In this document: positions 1 to 9,196 of the stretch, one piece after another
How positions within the stretch are numbered: the stretch's first letter is position 1
How the letters are laid out: each line of letters starts with the position of its first letter
From: an uncultured Pelagibacteraceae bacterium
GTDB taxonomy: Bacteria; Pseudomonadota; Alphaproteobacteria; Pelagibacterales; Pelagibacteraceae
Direction: 5' to 3'
DNA length: 64,000 bases
NCBI GenBank assembly: GCA_902613065.1
Contig: CACMFU010000002.1
Span: forward strand, 62,001-126,000
Translations under genes and position numbers: made by a program
The notes under the pieces: generated by a model
What the model saw: the letters and a program-made list of their open reading frames with translations, nothing else
Database searches by the model: none
Told to the model about the DNA's origin: nothing

Positions 1-311
1 AAAGTGATATTGGCACACTGTTCCCAAGTAATTCAAGCAAATTTAAAAATATTAGGTCTAAGAATATGCTCTCACCAGTTCTTAAATTTTTAAATGATAA
101 TAATTTTTCAATAAACAATATAGATATTAATTTAATATGTGAAAATCCAAAAGTTACAAAAATTAGAAACAAAATAATTAAGTCATTATCAAATTTACTA
201 TCTATAAATAGAAATTTAATAAATTTAAAAGGCAAAACAGTTGAAAAATTAGGTATAATTGGAAAAGAACAAGCTATTGCATGTGAGGTTGTTTGCTCAT
301 TATCAAAATGA
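1..311 (+). CDS. ispF: 2-C-methyl-D-erythritol 2,4-cyclodiphosphate synthase, C-terminal part (partial)
   Basis: This is the last 102 or so codons of a gene that begins before the window; the reading frame starts at base 3. The protein reads SDIGTLFPS near its start, then a stretch ending in TVEKLGIIGKEQAIACEV. Both match the conserved C-terminal half of IspF (the DIG motif and the T-EKLGF-GR-EGIA motif). IspF forms the cyclic diphosphate of methylerythritol in the MEP isoprenoid pathway in the cytoplasm. In many alphaproteobacteria it is fused to IspD, and this copy could be the IspF end of such a fusion, but the N-terminus is not visible. Its stop overlaps the pgpA start (ATGA). Confidence 0.88.
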   Translation, partial: SDIGTLFPSNSSKFKNIRSKNMLSPVLKFLNDNNFSINNIDINLICENPKVTKIRNKIIKSLSNLLSINRNLINLKGKTVEKLGIIGKEQAIACEVVCSLSK

Positions 312-799
312 AAAAAATAAATGTATTAATTTCAACTTTTTTTGGAAATGGATATATTTCCAAAATTCCTGGCACATTTACATCTCTAAGCACGTTAATA
401 ATCCTTTATATATTCTTTGAGGTATTACACTTTAATAATCTAAATTATATTTTGATATTATATTCTATAATATTTTTTTATTCTTTTTATGCTGTAATGG
501 ATTCTGAAACGGAATTTGACAATAAAGATCCTAGACAAATTGTCATTGATGAAGTTTTAGGTCAAGCAATGCCACTAATACTTTTAGTATATTTATCATC
601 TAAAAATTTAATTAATATTCCAATTGAAATATATTATTTGTTATCTTTTATTCTTTTTAGATTTTTTGATATAGTTAAACCTTTTCCAGTAAGTTATTTT
701 GATAAACAACATAAAAATTTTTTTGGTATTATTATGGACGATATAGTTGCTGGATTGTATACAATGTTAATAATATATCTTGTTTCATTTAAATTTTAA
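308..799 (+). CDS. pgpA: phosphatidylglycerophosphatase A
   Basis: A 163-residue membrane protein of the PgpA family, which removes phosphate from phosphatidylglycerophosphate to give phosphatidylglycerol at the inner membrane. The N-terminus carries the family's GNGYISKIPGTFTSL region. A D-P-R-Q-I-V-I-D-E motif near residue 75 and a KPFP motif after it are typical, with several hydrophobic segments between. I chose the ATG at 308 because it gives MKKINVLIS and a 4-base overlap with the ispF stop; an in-frame ATG at 293 would lie inside ispF. Its stop overlaps the next start by one base, so it should be co-transcribed with ispF and pncC. Confidence 0.88.
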   Translation: MKKINVLISTFFGNGYISKIPGTFTSLSTLIILYIFFEVLHFNNLNYILILYSIIFFYSFYAVMDSETEFDNKDPRQIVIDEVLGQAMPLILLVYLSSKNLINIPIEIYYLLSFILFRFFDIVKPFPVSYFDKQHKNFFGIIMDDIVAGLYTMLIIYLVSFKF

Positions 800-1263
800 T
801 GAGTATCGATAAATTACACAAAAAGTTAATTAAAAAAAAAACTACTATATCTGTAGCTGAATCTTGTACCGGTGGTTTGCTATCAAGCAAATTAACTAAA
901 TTAAGTGGCTCTTCAAAGTATTTTAAAATGGGATTAATTACATATTCCAATAATGCTAAAATAAATATTCTCAAAGTTAAGAAAAGTATAATTGATAAAT
1001 ATGGAGCAGTAAGCCAAGAATGTTGTAAATCTATGGTAGAAAATTTATCAAAATTATCAAAAAGTAAAATCAACTTATCAATTACAGGTGTTGCGGGTCC
1101 CAAAGGTGGTACAAAAAATAAACCTGTAGGTCTTGTATTTATTGGTATTAAAAAGAGAAATAAAATTCTTATTATAAAAAATTTATTTGGTAAAAAGAAA
1201 AGATCAATAATACAAAATAATACAGTTGAAAAATGTATTAATTTATTAATAAAAATTATTTAG
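799..1263 (+). CDS. pncC: CinA C-terminal-domain nicotinamide-nucleotide amidohydrolase (PncC)
   Basis: A 154-residue stand-alone CinA C-terminal domain. The domain deamidates nicotinamide mononucleotide to nicotinate mononucleotide in the pyridine nucleotide cycle. The diagnostic SVAESCTGG motif lies at residues 18-26, and a SITGVAGPKGG motif lies near residue 94. Bifunctional CinA proteins are about 400 residues, so the N-terminal MoaB-like domain is absent, as is usual for PncC in alphaproteobacteria. It starts at the last base of pgpA (TAATG). It converges on ratA with only 7 bases between the two stops. Confidence 0.9.
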   Translation: MSIDKLHKKLIKKKTTISVAESCTGGLLSSKLTKLSGSSKYFKMGLITYSNNAKINILKVKKSIIDKYGAVSQECCKSMVENLSKLSKSKINLSITGVAGPKGGTKNKPVGLVFIGIKKRNKILIIKNLFGKKKRSIIQNNTVEKCINLLIKII

Positions 1264-1270
1264 TTATTTA

Positions 1271-1708
1271 TTACAAATTTTCAGCTCTTTTTTGAAAAGC
1301 GTCGGCTATTTTATTAAGTCCATATTGAAAAGATTTTGACATTATAATATTAAGAAATTTATTCTTAATTTCAAAATCGACGTCAAAATGAACTTCGGTA
1401 AAATTATCTTTCTCCACAAACCTCCAATTATTTTCTAAATAATTCAACGGACCATCAATATTAGTCACATGAATGTGATCATTTTTTTTATCATACCTGA
1501 CATCACTTTTATAAGTGTCTGTAAAAGGTTTTTTACCTATAGTTAAATCTGCAATTATATTTATAGAATCTTCTACTTCTTTTTTTTCATAAACCTTAGA
1601 ATTTATACAAAAAGGAATAAATTCAGGATATTTTTCAATATCTAAAACAAAATTAATAAGTGTTTTTTTATCGCGTTCTATTAATCGCGTTACAGATGCT
1701 TTTGGCAT
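1271..1708 (-). CDS. ratA: RatA/COQ10-like START-domain protein (ubiquinone-binding or ribosome-associated toxin family)
   Basis: A 145-residue single-domain protein of the polyketide cyclase/START fold, COQ10/RatA subfamily. It begins MPKASVTRLIERDKKTL and has the typical D-I-E-K-Y-P-E-F-I-P-F stretch near residue 24, followed by a beta-rich middle and a C-terminal helix. In E. coli RatA blocks ribosome subunit joining; in mitochondria COQ10 carries or chaperones ubiquinone. The sequence does not separate these roles. It directly follows lipA (4-base gap), an arrangement common in alphaproteobacteria and more suggestive of a housekeeping quinone role than of a toxin. No antitoxin-like partner is visible. 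Confidence 0.8.
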   Translation of the reverse strand: MPKASVTRLIERDKKTLINFVLDIEKYPEFIPFCINSKVYEKKEVEDSINIIADLTIGKKPFTDTYKSDVRYDKKNDHIHVTNIDGPLNYLENNWRFVEKDNFTEVHFDVDFEIKNKFLNIIMSKSFQYGLNKIADAFQKRAENL

Positions 1709-1712
1709 TGAA

Positions 1713-2636
1713 TTAATTGTGTCTATTTTGTTTTAATTTGGCAAAATCTTCATCAGCATGATACGAAGATCTAGTCAATGGAGAAGATGAAACTAATAAA
1801 AAACCCTTTGACTTTGCAATTATTTCTAAATCTTTAAATTCATCAGGATGATAATATCTATCTAAAGGATGGTGTTTTACTGTTGGTTGAAGGTATTGAC
1901 CAATTGTTAAAAAATCAACATCTGCAGATCTCAAATCATCCATTACTTGGATCACCTCATCTTTTTCCTCACCCAGACCAACCATTATACCTGACTTAGT
2001 AAAAACCTGTTTATTATTCTTTTTTGCATTTTTAAGAAGTTCTAAAGATGAGAAATATCTAGCACCAGGTCTTACCTTTACATATAATCTTGGAACAGTT
2101 TCAATATTATGATTAAAAACATCCGGGTTTGAACTTAAAATAATTTTATAAGAGTCTCCTTTTCTTAGAAAATCTGGCGTTAAAACTTCTATTGTAGTAT
2201 TAGGATTTTTTTTTCTAGTAATTTCTACAACCTCTTTAAAATGATTAGATCCACCATCAGGTAAATCATCTCTATCAACAGAAGTAATTACAACATGTCT
2301 TAAATTTAATTTTTTAACTGCATTTGCAATTTTAATTGGTTCAAATTGATCTAATTTTTCAGGTTTCCCAGTTTTAACATCACAAAAAGCGCAAGCTCTC
2401 GTGCAAGTGTCACCCATAATCATGAATGTTGCATGTCTTTTGCTCCAACATTCAGTAATATTTGGACAGTTAGCTTCTTGGCAAACAGTGACTAAATTGT
2501 TTTGATTAACTACAGTTTTGGTTAAAAAAAATTCCTTACTATCTGATAATTTAGATCTAATCCAAGCTGGTTTCTTTTTAATTGGATTTACTGGGTTTTT
2601 AACTTTTTCAGGGTGTCTTGGTTTAATTTTGTCCAT
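1713..2636 (-). CDS. lipA: lipoyl synthase
   Basis: A 307-residue radical-SAM enzyme that inserts two sulfurs into protein-bound octanoate to make lipoyl groups for pyruvate and 2-oxoglutarate dehydrogenases and the glycine cleavage system. Both iron-sulfur cluster motifs are intact: the auxiliary cluster at C52, C57 and C63 (CX4CX5C) and the radical-SAM cluster at C78, C82 and C85 (CX3CX2C). The C-terminus has the conserved RSSYHAD motif whose serine binds the auxiliary cluster. It overlaps the end of ftsB by 14 bases. In many alphaproteobacteria pdh genes sit between ftsB and lipA; none are here. Confidence 0.97.
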   Translation of the reverse strand: MDKIKPRHPEKVKNPVNPIKKKPAWIRSKLSDSKEFFLTKTVVNQNNLVTVCQEANCPNITECWSKRHATFMIMGDTCTRACAFCDVKTGKPEKLDQFEPIKIANAVKKLNLRHVVITSVDRDDLPDGGSNHFKEVVEITRKKNPNTTIEVLTPDFLRKGDSYKIILSSNPDVFNHNIETVPRLYVKVRPGARYFSSLELLKNAKKNNKQVFTKSGIMVGLGEEKDEVIQVMDDLRSADVDFLTIGQYLQPTVKHHPLDRYYHPDEFKDLEIIAKSKGFLLVSSSPLTRSSYHADEDFAKLKQNRHN

Positions 2637-2928
2637 CTTGCTTAACTATATAGGTAGTCTCTCCTTCTTTTCCAAATAAAAATTTGTCTCGTATTAAAAT
2701 TTCAATAAAATCAAGATCTATATTTTCAGTTAATAAGGAATTTTTATGCTCTAATTCTTGAATTTTGAATTTCAAATCTTTTTGTTTTATCTTAAGTTCT
2801 TTATATATATCTTTTTTTTTTAAATAAGAAATAAAACCTCTGTCTCCACCTAAAAGATTAAAAAAAAAGTAAATAAATAAAAAAGTTATAATTAAAATAA
2901 AGTAATTTTTTTTAATTTTATCAAACAT
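2623..2928 (-). CDS. ftsB: FtsB/DivIC-type septum formation initiator
   Basis: A 101-residue bitopic membrane protein: one N-terminal membrane helix (about residues 8-26), then a coiled-coil stretch rich in Lys, Glu and Leu (about 38-72), then a short C-terminal domain with the family's [13 protein letters not shown] motif. FtsB bridges FtsL and FtsQ in the divisome on the periplasmic side. The position right after eno is the usual one in proteobacteria and supports the call. The ATG at 2928 overlaps the enolase stop by one base. Confidence 0.85.
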   Translation of the reverse strand: MFDKIKKNYFILIITFLFIYFFFNLLGGDRGFISYLKKKDIYKELKIKQKDLKFKIQELEHKNSLLTENIDLDFIEILIRDKFLFGKEGETTYIVKQDGQN

Positions 2929-4187
2929 TAATTAACACTATGCATTTTAGATTTTTTTCCAAGTTCATGTTCAATTCTTAACAATTGGTTGTATTTTGAC
3001 ACTCTCTCTGATCTAGCTAATGACCCAGTTTTAATCTGATTAGAATCAGTTCCTACAGCAAAATCTGCAATAAATGTATCTTCACTATCACCAGATCTGT
3101 GTGAGATGATAGTTTTATAACCAATTAATTTTGCAAATTTTATAACTTCAAGTGTTTCAGTGACAGTACCAATTTGATTTAATTTAATTAATATTGAATT
3201 AGCTGAAACATTTAAAAAGCCAATTTTTAATCGTTCTAAATTTGTAACAAACAGATCGTCCCCAACAATTTGTAATTTATTTTTAGTTTTATTTAAAAGC
3301 TTTGACCAAGCTGACCAATCATTTTCACCAAATGGGTCTTCTATAGACATAATTTTATATTTTTGCACAAGTTTAAGATAGTTTTCTATAGAATTATCTA
3401 CACTAATGTATTTTTTAGAGTGAATTGAATATTTTTTATTTTTCAGCAACTCATTAGCTGCAACGTCCAGACATATAACTACGTCTTTTCCATTCTTAAA
3501 ACCTGATAAATTTATAGCTTTTACTAAAAGTTTTAGCGCAGTTTCATTATCATTTATCATAGGAGCGAACCCACCTTCATCTCCCACAGATGTGGAATGA
3601 CCCATTTTCTTAATTAAATCTCTTAATTTATTAATAACAATAAAACACATTCTAACACCCTCAGAAAAAGATTTAGCTTTATCTGGTCTTATCATGAACT
3701 CTTGAATTCTAAGACCGTTATTCGCGTGTGCGCCTCCATTAATAATATTCATTAAAGGATAAGGTAATTTAAAATTTTTATTTATTAGTAAATTTTTATA
3801 AATTGGAATTTTTTTAATTTTAGATGATAATTTTTTGACAGCTATTGAAACTGAAAGTATTGCATTAGCTCCAATTCTTTTCTTTTGTTTGGTGCCATCA
3901 AGTCTGATTAATAAATTGTCTATTTTATCTTGTTGATGAATATTAAAATTTTTTAACTTTTTTGAGATTACTTTATTTATAAATTCAACAGGTTTTAAAA
4001 CACTTTTTCCAAGATATTTTTTATTTTTTATATCTCTTTTTTCAAAAGCTTCGTAAGTTCCAGTTGATGCTCCAGATGGACAAATTGCTGAGGCACTAAT
4101 ATCTTTTACAAACACTTCTGTTTCTATAGTAGGATTTCCTCTACTATCAAAAACTTGTCTAGCAATAACTTTAGAAATTTTAAACAT
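2928..4187 (-). CDS. eno: enolase
   Basis: A 419-residue enolase, interconverting 2-phosphoglycerate and phosphoenolpyruvate in the cytoplasm. The N-terminus SKVIARQVFDSRGNPTIE is canonical. The GGAHANNGL loop, SVGDEGGFAP, the metal-ligand regions CLDVAANE and SIEDPF, the GDDLFVTN motif and the C-terminal SHRSGDSEDTFIADFAVG with IKTGSLARSERVSKYNQLLRI are all present, so the active site is complete. Length is normal. It overlaps the end of kdsA by 8 bases in the pyrG-kdsA-eno-ftsB series. Confidence 0.98.
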   Translation of the reverse strand: MFKISKVIARQVFDSRGNPTIETEVFVKDISASAICPSGASTGTYEAFEKRDIKNKKYLGKSVLKPVEFINKVISKKLKNFNIHQQDKIDNLLIRLDGTKQKKRIGANAILSVSIAVKKLSSKIKKIPIYKNLLINKNFKLPYPLMNIINGGAHANNGLRIQEFMIRPDKAKSFSEGVRMCFIVINKLRDLIKKMGHSTSVGDEGGFAPMINDNETALKLLVKAINLSGFKNGKDVVICLDVAANELLKNKKYSIHSKKYISVDNSIENYLKLVQKYKIMSIEDPFGENDWSAWSKLLNKTKNKLQIVGDDLFVTNLERLKIGFLNVSANSILIKLNQIGTVTETLEVIKFAKLIGYKTIISHRSGDSEDTFIADFAVGTDSNQIKTGSLARSERVSKYNQLLRIEHELGKKSKMHSVN

Positions 4188-5013
4188 TTCTTTTCTTTAT
4201 TAGATTATCTATTTTTACAATCTGATTTATGAGATTATCTAATTTATTTAATGGAACCATATTTGGTCCATCAGAAGGAGCATTATCAGGATCTTGATGT
4301 GTTTCTATAAAAATTGCAGCAACACCCACTGCAACAGCTGCTCTAGATAAATGTTCAACAAATTTTCTTTGTCCACCACTTTTATCTCCTTGGCCACCAG
4401 GCTGCTGAACTGAATGGGTTGCATCAAAAACAATTGGATATCCATTTTTTGCCATTATAGGTATTGATCTCATATCTGTTACTAAAGTGTTATATCCAAA
4501 ACTAGCACCTCTCTCTGTTACAAGAATATTACTATTTCCAGAGTCAGATATTTTTTTTGTTACATTTACCATATCCCATGGAGCTAAAAACTGACCCTTT
4601 TTGACATTAATAATTTTTTTTGTTTTTGCAGCAGCAACTAATAGATCTGTTTGTCGACATAAAAAGGCTGGGATTTGTAAAACGTCTATATGTGGTGCAA
4701 CAATTGAGCATTGCTCCTCATTATGTATATCGGTAAGGACAGGAACTTTTATTTGATTTTTTATTTTATCAAAAACTGGTAAGGATTTTTCTAATCCAGC
4801 CCCTCTTTTACCCTTAAGACTTGTTCGATTAGCTTTATCAAATGAGGTTTTATAAATAAAACCAATGTCATATTTATCAGTAATATTTTTAATTTCCCCT
4901 GCCATATCCAAGGCATGTTGCTCAGTTTCTAGTTGGCAAGGACCTGCTATTAAACAAATTTTATTTGAGTTAGAAATATTTAAATCCTGACATTTAACAA
5001 TTCTATTTTCCAT
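4180..5013 (-). CDS. kdsA: 3-deoxy-8-phosphooctulonate synthase (Kdo-8-phosphate synthase)
   Basis: A 277-residue enzyme that condenses phosphoenolpyruvate with arabinose 5-phosphate, the first committed step of Kdo synthesis for the LPS inner core. Recognisable motifs are [22 protein letters not shown], the PVLTDIH loop, [22 protein letters not shown] and [19 protein letters not shown]. Length matches the family. It overlaps pyrG by 11 bases and eno by 8. The presence of kdsA agrees with the lipid A genes further along. Confidence 0.97.
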   Translation of the reverse strand: MENRIVKCQDLNISNSNKICLIAGPCQLETEQHALDMAGEIKNITDKYDIGFIYKTSFDKANRTSLKGKRGAGLEKSLPVFDKIKNQIKVPVLTDIHNEEQCSIVAPHIDVLQIPAFLCRQTDLLVAAAKTKKIINVKKGQFLAPWDMVNVTKKISDSGNSNILVTERGASFGYNTLVTDMRSIPIMAKNGYPIVFDATHSVQQPGGQGDKSGGQRKFVEHLSRAAVAVGVAAIFIETHQDPDNAPSDGPNMVPLNKLDNLINQIVKIDNLIKKRNV

Positions 5014-6625
5014 GGTAATTTTTTGAAGCTTTTATAAATGATTTAAATAATGGATGTGGTGATAATGGTCTTGATTTAAACTCAGGATGAAATTGAACAC
5101 CAATAAACCAAGGATGATTTTTTAATTCAATTATTTCAGGTAATTTGTTATCTGGAGACATTCCCGAAAATATTAATCCTTTTTTTTCAAATTTTGATCT
5201 TTGGTTATTATTAACTTCATATCTATGTCTGTGTCTTTCTTTTATTTCATTTAATTTATAAATCTTTTTTATGGCAGAATTATTTTTTAATTTAGCTGTA
5301 TAAAGCCCTAATCTCATTGTCCCACCTAAGTTTATTTCTGTGCCCTTAAAAACTTTTCCATTTCTGTTCCATTCATGGATTAATCCAATAACAGGATAGC
5401 ATTTTTTATCAAGCTCTGTAGAACCTGCATTTTTTATATTTAATTTGTTTCTGGCGAATTCTATGATTGCCATTTGCATTCCAAAACAAATACCAAAAAA
5501 GGGTATTTTTTTTTCTCTTGCATATTTAATTGCTGCAATCTTTCCTTCTGTTCCTCTTTTACCAAATCCACCTGGTATTAATATTCCAGAAACACTCTTA
5601 AGTTTTTTGCTTATTTCATTTTTTTTTAGTTTATCAGATTCAATTCTTACCAAATTAACTTTTACATTATTTGCTATACCGCCGTGTGTTAATGCTTCAT
5701 CTAAAGATTTATATGCATCTTTTAAGTTTACATATTTACCTATTATTCCAATATTAATTACTTTGTTATTTTTTAAAACAGTAGAGGTGATATTTTTCCA
5801 TGGATTTAAATTGGGTTTCCTTTTTGATTTTATTTTAAAATATTTTAAAACTTGTTTATCTAATTTTTGGTTATAAAAGCTAATTGGTGCCTCATAAATT
5901 GTCCTAACATCAACAGTCTCGATAACATTTTTAATATCTACATTACAAAATAAAGATATTTTTTTTCTTTGTTCTAAAGGTATATGCTGCTCTGATCTAC
6001 ATATAACAATATCTGGCTGTATACCTATACTTCTTAATTCTTTAACACTATGTTGTGTAGGTTTAGTTTTTATCTCATCAGAAGATTTCATGAAAGGAAC
6101 TAATGTTAAATGAACAAATAATGTTCTAGACCTTCCGTGATCGTTTGAAAACTGTCTTATAGCTTCTAGAAATGGTAAACTTTCTATGTCACCAACGGTT
6201 CCACCAATTTCACAAATTACAAAATCTTCGTTACTTATGTCTTTGCTAATAAATTTTTTAATTCTATCTGTTATATGTGGTATGACTTGAACTGTCTTAC
6301 CTAGGTAGCCACCTTGCCTTTCTTTTTTGATTACATCACTATAAATTTTACCAGTAGTAATATTATCTGATTGTTTTGAGGAAATATTTGTAAATCTTTC
6401 GTAATGTCCTAAATCTAAGTCAGTTTCTGCACCATCATCAGTTACAAATACTTCTCCATGCTGGAAAGGACTCATTGTTCCTGGATCAACATTTAAATAT
6501 GGATCCATTTTGCGTATCCTAACTTTATAACCTTGTGACTTTAATAAATATGCAAGCGATGCTGATGATAATCCTTTACCAAGAGATGATACCACGCCGC
6601 CAGTGACAAAGATATATCGCGCCAT
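5003..6625 (-). CDS. pyrG: CTP synthase
   Basis: A 540-residue two-domain enzyme that aminates UTP to CTP using glutamine. The N-terminal synthase domain has the P-loop [16 protein letters not shown] and the Mg/ATP region [20 protein letters not shown], followed by the [20 protein letters not shown] motif. The C-terminal class I glutamine amidotransferase domain has the nucleophile region [11 protein letters not shown] and the His-Glu motif GVQFHPEF. Full length. A 40-base gap separates it from secG upstream. It supplies CTP for CMP-Kdo and CDP-diacylglycerol, products made by genes elsewhere in this window. Confidence 0.98.
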   Translation of the reverse strand: MARYIFVTGGVVSSLGKGLSSASLAYLLKSQGYKVRIRKMDPYLNVDPGTMSPFQHGEVFVTDDGAETDLDLGHYERFTNISSKQSDNITTGKIYSDVIKKERQGGYLGKTVQVIPHITDRIKKFISKDISNEDFVICEIGGTVGDIESLPFLEAIRQFSNDHGRSRTLFVHLTLVPFMKSSDEIKTKPTQHSVKELRSIGIQPDIVICRSEQHIPLEQRKKISLFCNVDIKNVIETVDVRTIYEAPISFYNQKLDKQVLKYFKIKSKRKPNLNPWKNITSTVLKNNKVINIGIIGKYVNLKDAYKSLDEALTHGGIANNVKVNLVRIESDKLKKNEISKKLKSVSGILIPGGFGKRGTEGKIAAIKYAREKKIPFFGICFGMQMAIIEFARNKLNIKNAGSTELDKKCYPVIGLIHEWNRNGKVFKGTEINLGGTMRLGLYTAKLKNNSAIKKIYKLNEIKERHRHRYEVNNNQRSKFEKKGLIFSGMSPDNKLPEIIELKNHPWFIGVQFHPEFKSRPLSPHPLFKSFIKASKNYHGK

Positions 6626-6665
6626 GGAAGAATCTTATAGACCTAAAACTTTAAAATTCAAAGTA

Positions 6666-6965
6666 TTAATTATTACTATCTGGAACCTTTGGAGCATCAT
6701 CAGTTTCCTCTATTTTATCTAAAACTGATGTTGTGGGAGTTAATTCACCCCTTGAAAGAATCGTTAAACACAGACTGCATATTATAAATAAAGTAGCAAT
6801 TACTGCTGTAGCTTTGGTTAAAAAATTTCCTGCTGATCTAGAGAGCATAAAGTTATCTTGTGACACCCCAATACCCAATGCACCGCCCTCAGATTTTTGA
6901 AATAAAACTAATACAACTAGAATGGCAGCAAGAATAATATTAATTATTAAAAGTATATTTTCCAC
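6666..6965 (-). CDS. secG: preprotein translocase subunit SecG
   Basis: A 99-residue protein with two membrane helices (about residues 3-22 and 53-72). The family motif VLLQKSEGGALG appears here as VLFQKSEGGALGIG, and the loop is followed by F-L-T-K-A-T-A. The C-terminus is an acidic, Pro/Thr-rich tail ending around DDAPKVPDSNN, as in other alphaproteobacterial SecG. It aids protein export through SecYEG. It lies between tpiA (5-base gap) and pyrG, the usual alphaproteobacterial location. Confidence 0.9.
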   Translation of the reverse strand: MENILLIINIILAAILVVLVLFQKSEGGALGIGVSQDNFMLSRSAGNFLTKATAVIATLFIICSLCLTILSRGELTPTTSVLDKIEETDDAPKVPDSNN

Positions 6966-6970
6966 GAGTT

Positions 6971-7720
6971 TTAATTAGTTGATTTTTTGATTATATCAAT
7001 AAAATTTTTTGCTCTCAAAGAAGCACTTCCTATTAAAAATCCTTTTAAATCATTAATTTTTTTTAACTCTAATACATTTTTTGAGTTAACAGATCCGCCA
7101 TAGATAATTTTATATTTTTGATTTTTTTTTAATTTATTAATTATATTATTTATGTCTTTAAAGTTTTTTCTTAATTCAGATGATTTTGGTATTTTTCCAG
7201 TTCCGATTGCCCATCTAGGTTCATATGCAAAAATTATATTATTAATTTTTTTTATATTTTTTAAAGCGATAGTTATTTGTGTTTTAAGAACTGAGAGAGT
7301 TTTATTATTTTTTTTTTCTTTATATGTTTCTCCAATGCAAAGAATTACTTTTAATTTTTCTTTAAGTGCTGAGTGAATTTTTTTATTTATTAGTATGTCA
7401 TTTTCCTGATTTCTAATTTCAGAATGACCAACAATAACATAGTCACCTCCTGCTGACTTAATTAATTTAGAGTTTACAGATCCTGTAAATGCACCATAAT
7501 CATTTAATTGAGAGAGGTTCTGTGCACCTACTTTAATTTTAGTGTTTTTTACTTTATTTTTAACCGATGAAATTAGGGTAAATGGTGGGCAGTAAATTAT
7601 TTGATTTTTTTTATTTTTTGATTGTTTTAAAAATTTTATAGTTTTATTAATGCCAGAGATATGACTTTTTTCTCCATTCATCTTCCAATTAGCTATAAAG
7701 ATCATATTATTATTTGTCAT
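6971..7720 (-). CDS. tpiA: triosephosphate isomerase
   Basis: A 249-residue TIM barrel enzyme interconverting dihydroxyacetone phosphate and glyceraldehyde 3-phosphate. The substrate-binding Lys is in NWKMNG (K13), the catalytic His in VGHSEIR near residue 97, the catalytic Glu in AYEPRWAIGTG near residue 165, and the phosphate-binding loops YGGSVN and GFLIGSASL lie near the end. A second ATG at residue 6 would also give a plausible start. It is the first gene of the tpiA-secG-pyrG series and is divergent from the PpiD-like gene across a 57-base gap. Confidence 0.97.
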   Translation of the reverse strand: MTNNNMIFIANWKMNGEKSHISGINKTIKFLKQSKNKKNQIIYCPPFTLISSVKNKVKNTKIKVGAQNLSQLNDYGAFTGSVNSKLIKSAGGDYVIVGHSEIRNQENDILINKKIHSALKEKLKVILCIGETYKEKKNNKTLSVLKTQITIALKNIKKINNIIFAYEPRWAIGTGKIPKSSELRKNFKDINNIINKLKKNQKYKIIYGGSVNSKNVLELKKINDLKGFLIGSASLRAKNFIDIIKKSTN

Positions 7721-7777
7721 CTTAGATAATTTAATTTATAGGTTTGTTTTTTATAATCAATATATAAAGAATTACTC
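7721..7777. promoter_or_regulatory. divergent promoter region between tpiA and the ppiD-like gene
   Basis: This 57-base AT-rich gap lies between two divergent starts, so it must drive at least one transcript in each direction. On the plus strand a perfect TATAAT at 7752-7757 sits 20 bases before the ATG at 7778. Its matching -35 (TTTAAT at 7730-7735, 16-base spacer) is poor. On the minus strand TATAAA-like boxes are present, but none has a convincing partner. No operator-like repeat was seen. Confidence 0.4.
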
Positions 7778-9196
7778 ATGTTAGGAAAATTAAGAGGTTT
7801 TACAAATAGTAAATTGGCAGGTGTCCTCGTGGCTATAATAATTGTTCCTTTTGTTTTTTGGGGAATGGGAAGTGTCTTTAGTGGTGGGAACACAAATAAT
7901 ATTGCTAAGATAAATAATAATTCAATTTCAACGAAAGACTTCATTGATCATATAAACCGATCAAGAATTAATCCTGATTATATAAAAGAAAATTTAGATA
8001 ACAATATCTTAGAGAGAATTTTGAGTGACCTTATATCAAAAGATTTAATGTCGATGGAGTATAAAGATTTAAATGTAAAAGTTTCAGATAGATCACTAAA
8101 ATTAAATTTACAAAACGATATAAATTTTCTTGATGAAGAAAAAAATTTTTCAAGATTAAAATATGAAAAATTTCTTTTAGAGAATAATATTATTGCAGCT
8201 GAATTTGAAAATAGATTAAAAAATTCTGAATTAAGAAAAAGACTATTTGATTATATTGGTGGTGGAATTAAATCACCATATTACTTACAAAATAAAATTT
8301 ACATAAATGAAAACAAAAAGATAAATATTCAATACTATGATCTTGAATACGCTTACGATAAAAATATTTCAGACATCGAAATTAATAATTATATAATCGA
8401 AAATGGAGAAAATCTAAAAGAAGCATACATAGATTTTAGTTATGCTAAAGTTGAACCTTCAAATCTTATTGAAATTAACGAATTTAATGAAGATTTTTAC
8501 AAAAAAATTGATGAAATTGAAAATGATATATTGAATGAAGTTTCTTTAGAAGATATCGCTAGAAAAAATGAAATAAAATTGCAAAAAAGAAACAATTTTA
8601 AGTTCGTAAATGAGGACGATGTATTTAAAGAAATTTACGAAAATAAAGATAAAAAAGAAATAGTTTTAAAAGATAAAGACAATTACTTTTTAATATATCA
8701 AATTACAAAAATAAATAATTTGCTACCAAATAAAAATGATTCATCTTTCAAAGATAAAGTTAAAAATCGAATTTTATTAAAGAAAAAATTTGATCTTAAT
8801 AAAAATTTATTTGAAAAAATTCAAAATAAAAATTTCAATGATTCAGACTTTGACAATCTAGTAAAAAATAAAGATAATTTAAATACAGGAATTATTAATT
8901 CCATTAATGATGACAAACTATTTGATGAGACATCTTTAAAGCTTATTTATGAATTGCCAAAAAATAGTTTTGTTATGGTTTCAAATAAAGCTAATAATAT
9001 ATTTTTAGCAAAGATCAATCAGATTACTTATGAAAATTTAAAAAGCACAAATGAAAATATTCAAGAATATTTAGTAAAAACAAATATCAATTTGATCGAT
9101 GATATTTATAGTTCCTATGATGCATCACTTAACACCAAGTATGAAGTAAAAATTTTTAATAACAATATAGATCGAATAAAAGATTATTTTAAATAA
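7778..9196 (+). CDS. PpiD/SurA-N-like inner-membrane-anchored periplasmic folding factor
   Basis: A 472-residue protein that starts like PpiD: MLGKLRGFTNSKLAGVLVA, one membrane helix (about residues 14-35), then a long periplasmic part. Residues about 45-160 look like the SurA N-terminal chaperone domain (NNNSISTKDFIDHINR at its start). I cannot see parvulin isomerase motifs in the middle or the C-terminal half, so isomerase activity is doubtful. The rest is Lys/Asn/Asp-rich and poorly conserved. In alphaproteobacteria a PpiD homologue commonly sits between tpiA and trpE, which supports the assignment. The stop overlaps the trpE start (TAATG). Confidence 0.72.
   Translation: MLGKLRGFTNSKLAGVLVAIIIVPFVFWGMGSVFSGGNTNNIAKINNNSISTKDFIDHINRSRINPDYIKENLDNNILERILSDLISKDLMSMEYKDLNVKVSDRSLKLNLQNDINFLDEEKNFSRLKYEKFLLENNIIAAEFENRLKNSELRKRLFDYIGGGIKSPYYLQNKIYINENKKINIQYYDLEYAYDKNISDIEINNYIIENGENLKEAYIDFSYAKVEPSNLIEINEFNEDFYKKIDEIENDILNEVSLEDIARKNEIKLQKRNNFKFVNEDDVFKEIYENKDKKEIVLKDKDNYFLIYQITKINNLLPNKNDSSFKDKVKNRILLKKKFDLNKNLFEKIQNKNFNDSDFDNLVKNKDNLNTGIINSINDDKLFDETSLKLIYELPKNSFVMVSNKANNIFLAKINQITYENLKSTNENIQEYLVKTNINLIDDIYSSYDASLNTKYEVKIFNNNIDRIKDYFK

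Noticed and set aside
789..1103. Minus-strand 104-codon frame over pncC
   Set aside because: Antisense shadow of a clearly conserved gene; the protein has no recognisable features.
1271..1708. RatA as a toxin-antitoxin module
   Set aside because: No partner gene next to it and the lipA neighbourhood is a standard housekeeping context; the toxin label is inherited from E. coli.
5445..5876. Plus-strand 143-codon frame over pyrG
   Set aside because: Shadow frame inside the conserved CTP synthase; its hydrophobic look comes from the complement of Lys/Asn/Glu codons.
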